NCBI GenBank assembly: GCA_030523805.1
Contig: JAUNHS010000010.1
Span: 5,604 to 25,560 of the forward strand
DNA length: 19,957 nt
Direction of reading: 5' to 3'
From: Acinetobacter sp.
Lineage (GTDB): Bacteria; Pseudomonadota; Gammaproteobacteria; Pseudomonadales; Moraxellaceae
A model generated the notes under the pieces. It was not told the origin of the DNA. It did no database searches and worked only from the letters and a program-made list of their open reading frames with translations. Shown one piece after another: positions 17,157-19,957 of the stretch (its first letter is position 1; the number at the start of each line of letters is the position of its first letter). The translations under genes and the position numbers were made by a program.

Positions 17157-17418
17157 TGTAAACCTCCTAAAGGGAATTTATGTACCATAAAAGTACACAC
17201 CTATTTGCAAATCCTTTCAGATTTGCCACGGAGGAGAAAAATCTCACTACCGCATCTACGCAGGCTAACTTTTAAGAAAGCAAGTGCTTTCGCCTGTGGT
17301 CTTTGACGCTAATAGACTTACATCTATCAATTCAAAGTCCACTTGGATTGAGAGAATATTAAACATTCTCACTCTCCAAGATTTTGTTTACCCAATGTGC
17401 AATGCACATTCAGTGAAA
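17157..17418 (-). promoter_or_regulatory. L10 leader RNA and rplA-rplJ intergenic region
   Basis: This 262-base gap carries several hairpins on the minus strand. The telling part is at 17261-17296: an outer stem CAGGC/GCCTG, an inner stem GAAAGC/GCTTTC with a four-base loop, and on one side only the unpaired TTAAAAGTTA. This is the asymmetric, kink-turn-like arrangement known from ribosomal L10 leaders. Downstream lie a 7-bp hairpin GCAAATC/GATTTGC (about 17202-17221) and a short TGTAC/GTACA stem close to the rplJ ribosome site. Upstream, just after rplA, is an AATGTGC/GCACATT hairpin. No clear promoter was found, so rplJ may depend on readthrough from rplKA. Confidence 0.75.
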
Positions 17419-18114
17419 TTATTTAGAAACGTCGTTTACATCAATTGTTAAACCAGGACCCATTGTAGAGCTCAAAGTTACTTTCTTGATATATACACCT
17501 TTAGACGTTGCTGGTTTAGCTTTCTTCAAGTCAGCGATTAAAGCTTCAACGTTTTGACGTACCGCAGCAGCATCAAAACCTACTTGACCAATCGCAGCAT
17601 GGATAATACCTGCTTTATCTACACGATAACGTGCTTGACCTGATTTTGCATTTTTAACTGCAGTTGCTACGTCTGGAGTTACTGTACCTACTTTAGGGTT
17701 TGGCATCAAACCACGTGGACCTAATACAGTACCTAACTTACCTACCACACGCATTGCATCTGGCGCAGCAATCACTACATCAAAGTCTAAGTTGCCTGCT
17801 TGAATGCTTTCAGCAAGGTCATCAAAACCTACAACATCAGCACCTTCAGCTTTTGCAGCTTCAGCTTGAGCACCTTGAGCAAATACTGCAACACGTACAC
17901 TCTTACCAGTACCTGCTGGTAAAGTTGTCGCACCACGCACTACTTGGTCAGATTTACGTGGATCTACACCCAAGTTTACCGCAATATCCAAAGACTCTTT
18001 AAATTTTGCTGCTGGCAAACCATTTAATACAGCTACTGCTTCATCTAAAGTATAAACTTTATTTGCTTCTACTGCAGCTGCAATCGCTTTTTGACGTTTA
18101 GTTAATTTAGCCAT
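17419..18114 (-). CDS. rplA: 50S ribosomal protein L1
   Basis: Builds the mobile L1 stalk of the large subunit and, in E. coli, represses its own operon by binding the rplK leader. The protein has 231 residues, the normal length. Family motifs include [58 protein letters not shown] and, near the end, the [22 protein letters not shown] region. The ATG at 18114 comes 3 bases after the rplK stop, with GGAG inside the end of rplK, which indicates coupled translation. Confidence 0.99.
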   Translation of the reverse strand: MAKLTKRQKAIAAAVEANKVYTLDEAVAVLNGLPAAKFKESLDIAVNLGVDPRKSDQVVRGATTLPAGTGKSVRVAVFAQGAQAEAAKAEGADVVGFDDLAESIQAGNLDFDVVIAAPDAMRVVGKLGTVLGPRGLMPNPKVGTVTPDVATAVKNAKSGQARYRVDKAGIIHAAIGQVGFDAAAVRQNVEALIADLKKAKPATSKGVYIKKVTLSSTMGPGLTIDVNDVSK

Positions 18115-18117
18115 GTG

Positions 18118-18546
18118 TTACAGCTCCACTTCCAAGCCCATAGAACGTGCAGAACCTGCGATTGTACGCACACGAGCGTCCAAGTCAGCACCTGTTAAAT
18201 CTGGTTCTTTCGTTGTTGCAATTTCTTCTAATTGAGCACGAGTCAATTTACCAACTTTAGTTTTGTTTGGTACTGATGAACCCTTTTGGATGCCAGCCGC
18301 TTTCTTCAACAAGATAGACGCTGGTGGAGTTTTCATGATGAAGGTAAACGATTTATCGTTATATACCGTAATCACAACAGGAATTGGCAAACCTGGTTCA
18401 ACTTTTTGCGTAGCTGCGTTGAACTCTTTACAGAATGCCATAATGTTCACACCACGCTGACCCAATGCAGGACCAATAGGTGGAGATGGATTCGCTTTAC
18501 CTGCTGGAACTTGAAGTTTGATATAACCTTCAATCTTCTTAGCCAT
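18118..18546 (-). CDS. rplK: 50S ribosomal protein L11
   Basis: Binds the GTPase-associated region of 23S rRNA and is needed for factor binding and the stringent response. The protein has 142 residues, the standard length. It starts [20 protein letters not shown], with [24 protein letters not shown] in the proline-rich N-terminal domain (about 18-42), and ends with the RNA-binding C-terminal domain ending [20 protein letters not shown] lies 9 bases before the ATG at 18546. First gene of the rplKA unit. Confidence 0.99.
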   Translation of the reverse strand: MAKKIEGYIKLQVPAGKANPSPPIGPALGQRGVNIMAFCKEFNAATQKVEPGLPIPVVITVYNDKSFTFIMKTPPASILLKKAAGIQKGSSVPNKTKVGKLTRAQLEEIATTKEPDLTGADLDARVRTIAGSARSMGLEVEL

Positions 18547-18560
18547 TTTACATTACCTCT

Positions 18561-18584
18561 GGGTACAAACGCCGTTAAGCTCCC
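18561..18584 (-). promoter_or_regulatory. Candidate L1 autoregulatory operator in the rplK leader
   Basis: On the minus strand GGG-A-GC, a six-base loop, GC, seven unpaired bases (GTTTGTA) and CCC form two short helices with a very uneven internal loop. This resembles the L1-binding fold on rRNA and on rplK leaders. It lies 15-38 bases before the rplK ATG. Fold and role are inferred; the predicted promoter just upstream may start transcription inside it. Confidence 0.4.
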
Positions 18585-18585
18585 C

Positions 18586-18615
18586 ACTATACTAAAATTC
18601 AATTTTATTTTGCAG
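18586..18615 (-). promoter_or_regulatory. Candidate promoter for rplKA
   Basis: Minus strand: CTGCAA at 18610-18615, an 18-base A/T-rich spacer, then TATAGT at 18586-18591. The -35 is poor, but the stretch is very A/T-rich and lies between the nusG terminator and rplK, where a ribosomal promoter is expected. Start near 18579. Confidence 0.45.
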
Positions 18616-18639
18616 TTTTATAAGTATTTACACCACCAC

Positions 18640-18666
18640 AAAATAATGCCCTAAACACATAGGGCA
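18640..18666 (-). terminator. Intrinsic terminator after secE-nusG
   Basis: Perfect 8-bp stem, ATGCCCTA (18646-18653) and TAGGGCAT (18659 end to 18666), loop about 6, followed on the minus strand by TATTTT. It lies 58 bases after the nusG stop and separates secE-nusG from rplKA. Confidence 0.7.
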
Positions 18667-18723
18667 TATAATTATACTACACTTTTTGTAAAAGTGCTAA
18701 TTTTTAAACCAATTTATTACAAA

Positions 18724-19257
18724 TTAAATGGTTTTTTCTACCTGACGGAATTCAAGCTCTACTTGTGTTGGACGATTAAACACATTAATGGTTAGTGTTA
18801 AACGTGATTTATCATACAACACTTCTTCCACCACGCCTTTAAATTCAGCAAATGGCCCATCAATCACCAACAATTCTTCACCTGGTTCAAATTGTGTCTT
18901 CGGACGCGGTTGCTCTGCTTTTGCTTGCACACGAGCTAAAATCGCATCAGCTTCTTTTTGCGTAATTGGTGCTGGCTTTTCTGGCGTACCACCAATAAAA
19001 CCCAATACTTTTGGACATTCTTTCACAATATGCCAAGTATCGTCATTCATTTCCATTTCCACCAGCACATAGCCTGGGAAAAATTTACGCTCTGACTTAC
19101 GCTTTTTACCGTCCTTCATTTCCACCACTTCTTCGGTTGGAACGAGAACATCACCAAAATTTTCAGCGACCGCACTACGCTGGATTCGCTCTTTCAATGA
19201 ACGCATCACTTGCTTTTCATACCCTGAATAAGCATGAATAATATACCAACGCTTCAT
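18724..19257 (-). CDS. nusG: Transcription termination/antitermination factor NusG
   Basis: Binds RNA polymerase, reduces pausing, and links it to Rho or to the ribosome through S10. The protein has 177 residues. The NGN domain (about 1-115) starts [20 protein letters not shown] and contains [31 protein letters not shown]. The KOW domain (about 125-177) has [20 protein letters not shown] and ends FRQVEKTI. The ATG at 19257 gives the normal N-terminus and follows the secE stop by 6 bases, with an AGGTGG element overlapping that stop. A GTG at 19263, directly after the secE stop, is in frame and would add two residues; it is less likely. Same operon as secE. Confidence 0.98.
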   Translation of the reverse strand: MKRWYIIHAYSGYEKQVMRSLKERIQRSAVAENFGDVLVPTEEVVEMKDGKKRKSERKFFPGYVLVEMEMNDDTWHIVKECPKVLGFIGGTPEKPAPITQKEADAILARVQAKAEQPRPKTQFEPGEELLVIDGPFAEFKGVVEEVLYDKSRLTLTINVFNRPTQVELEFRQVEKTI

Positions 19258-19263
19258 GACCAC

Positions 19264-19698
19264 CTACCCAATTACTATTGTCATTAACCAATTAAAAAAT
19301 GTATCAAAACACCATAACAAAAATGCGGTAATTGCAACCACTAACATAACCTGCCATGATGTATTTATTGTTTCCGACTTTGTCGGCCAAACCACACGAC
19401 GCAATTCTATGCGTGATTCTTTCAGCAACTGTATAAAATTTTTGCCTTGCGTTGTCAAATACAGCAATACGACCGCAACCACAACACATGCCGAAATTAC
19501 CCCTACACGCACCCAAATATCATTTGCTGCCACCCAATATTTTGGCAGATAAGTATTTGCCACTAGAGATACTAGCAATAAACCTAAAGCAACAATCCAT
19601 AATAAGGTATCTAAAGCTGAACCTTGCTTTACAACTTCAGCTTGCTGATGTGCTTTAGAATTGACACTTGATGTGCCAGTTAATTTATCATTCGACAT
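19264..19698 (-). CDS. secE: Preprotein translocase subunit SecE
   Basis: Essential membrane clamp of the SecYEG channel. The protein has 144 residues with three hydrophobic segments (about 31-51, 62-83 and 117-141), as in the three-helix gammaproteobacterial form. The conserved amphipathic part before the last segment, LKESRIELRRVVWPTKSETI (about 95-114), is the SecE signature. An unconserved polar N-terminus of about 30 residues precedes helix 1. The ATG at 19698 has only a weak GAG upstream. The gene has a near-consensus promoter and overlaps the leader of nusG almost end to start. No tRNA gene was seen between it and tuf. Confidence 0.97.
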   Translation of the reverse strand: MSNDKLTGTSSVNSKAHQQAEVVKQGSALDTLLWIVALGLLLVSLVANTYLPKYWVAANDIWVRVGVISACVVVAVVLLYLTTQGKNFIQLLKESRIELRRVVWPTKSETINTSWQVMLVVAITAFLLWCFDTFFNWLMTIVIG

Positions 19699-19727
19699 TT
19701 TTTATACTCGTCGCAGAATTCGTGATT

Positions 19728-19756
19728 ATTATAGAAAATTTTCTAATCAGTATCAA
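19728..19756 (-). promoter_or_regulatory. Promoter of secE-nusG
   Basis: Minus strand: TTGATA at 19751-19756, exactly 17 bases, then TATAAT at 19728-19733. This is the best sigma-70 type promoter in the window. Start near 19721, giving a leader of about 23 bases. Confidence 0.8.
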
Positions 19757-19770
19757 AGAGTTTTCATAAA

Positions 19771-19800
19771 AAAGAGCGTAAAAATTATAAAGCACTCTTT
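19771..19800 (-). other. Weak AT-rich hairpin between tuf and secE
   Basis: AAAGAG (19771-19776 region) and CTCTTT (19795-19800) can pair, with T-rich sequence on both sides. It may be a second, backup tuf terminator just before the secE promoter. The stem is short and the loop long, so it may not form. Confidence 0.25.
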
Positions 19801-19850
19801 ATTTTTCATTATAGCCAACTATTTCTACGATTAAACCATTGACCTATAAC

Positions 19851-19886
19851 AATAAAATGTATCGGGAACACGCCCCGATACATTTT
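19851..19886 (-). terminator. Intrinsic terminator of tuf
   Basis: Perfect 13-bp stem with arms 19854-19866 and 19874-19886 (core TGTATCGGG/CCCGATACA), 7-base loop, and TTTTATTG on the minus strand. It lies 19 bases after the tuf stop. Strongest terminator in the window. Confidence 0.88.
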
Positions 19887-19904
19887 ACTCATATCATACT
19901 AGAC

Positions 19905-19957
19905 TTATGCAGTTACAGTAGCAACTACACCAGCACCTACAGTACGACCACCTTCAC
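19905..19957 (-). CDS. tuf: Elongation factor Tu, last 16 codons (cut by window edge)
   Basis: EF-Tu carries aminoacyl-tRNA to the ribosome. Only the C-terminus is inside the window: EGGRTVGAGVVATVTA then TAA at 19905-19907. EGGRTVGAGVV is the invariant end of domain III of EF-Tu. Position just upstream of secE-nusG is the usual one for a tuf copy. Whether a second copy exists cannot be told. Confidence 0.93.
   Translation of the reverse strand, partial: EGGRTVGAGVVATVTA

Overview
The window comes from a low-G+C gammaproteobacterium and looks chromosomal. Protein lengths and sequence style (1362-aa RpoB, 1412-aa RpoC, 177-aa NusG, 144-aa SecE, a CysI paired with a DUF934 protein) point to the Moraxellaceae, near Moraxella or Acinetobacter. 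Genus is an inference from remembered sequences, not a database result. No tRNA, rRNA, insertion sequence, prophage, CRISPR array or integration site was seen, and no stretch over 300 bases lacks a gene.

Region 1 (1-2562, minus strand) is a sialic acid operon, neuC-neuA-neuB, with neuB cut by the left edge. The three enzymes convert UDP-GlcNAc to ManNAc, condense ManNAc with phosphoenolpyruvate to give Neu5Ac, and activate it as CMP-Neu5Ac. Gene order and sequences resemble the meningococcal siaABC set. neuB has its own possible promoter and higher G+C than neuC.

Region 2 (2625-7517) is a set of small transcription units: a 77-aa single-pass membrane protein and an AraC-type regulator (minus), a divergent cysI-DUF934 sulfite/nitrite reductase pair (plus), a secreted FKBP-type prolyl isomerase (plus) and a convergent glycine-zipper lipoprotein (minus). 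Several of these genes, and neuC, have extended -10 elements built on the same octamer, TATGCTAT.

Region 3 (7542-19957, minus strand) is the conserved transcription-translation block, read from the right edge: tuf (last 16 codons), secE-nusG, rplK-rplA, rplJ-rplL, rpoB-rpoC. It keeps the expected control elements: a 13-bp tuf terminator, a near-consensus secE promoter, a terminator after nusG, a candidate L1 operator before rplK, an L10-type leader before rplJ, an attenuator-like hairpin between rplL and rpoB, and a terminator after rpoC. A perfect 10-bp hairpin between rpoB and rpoC lies directly beside the rpoC ribosome binding site.

I see no wholly new multi-gene system. The points most worth a second look are the sialic acid operon and its uneven composition, the promoter nested in a terminator at 6404-6446, the rpoB-rpoC hairpin, and the unresolved overlap of operator and promoter before rplK.
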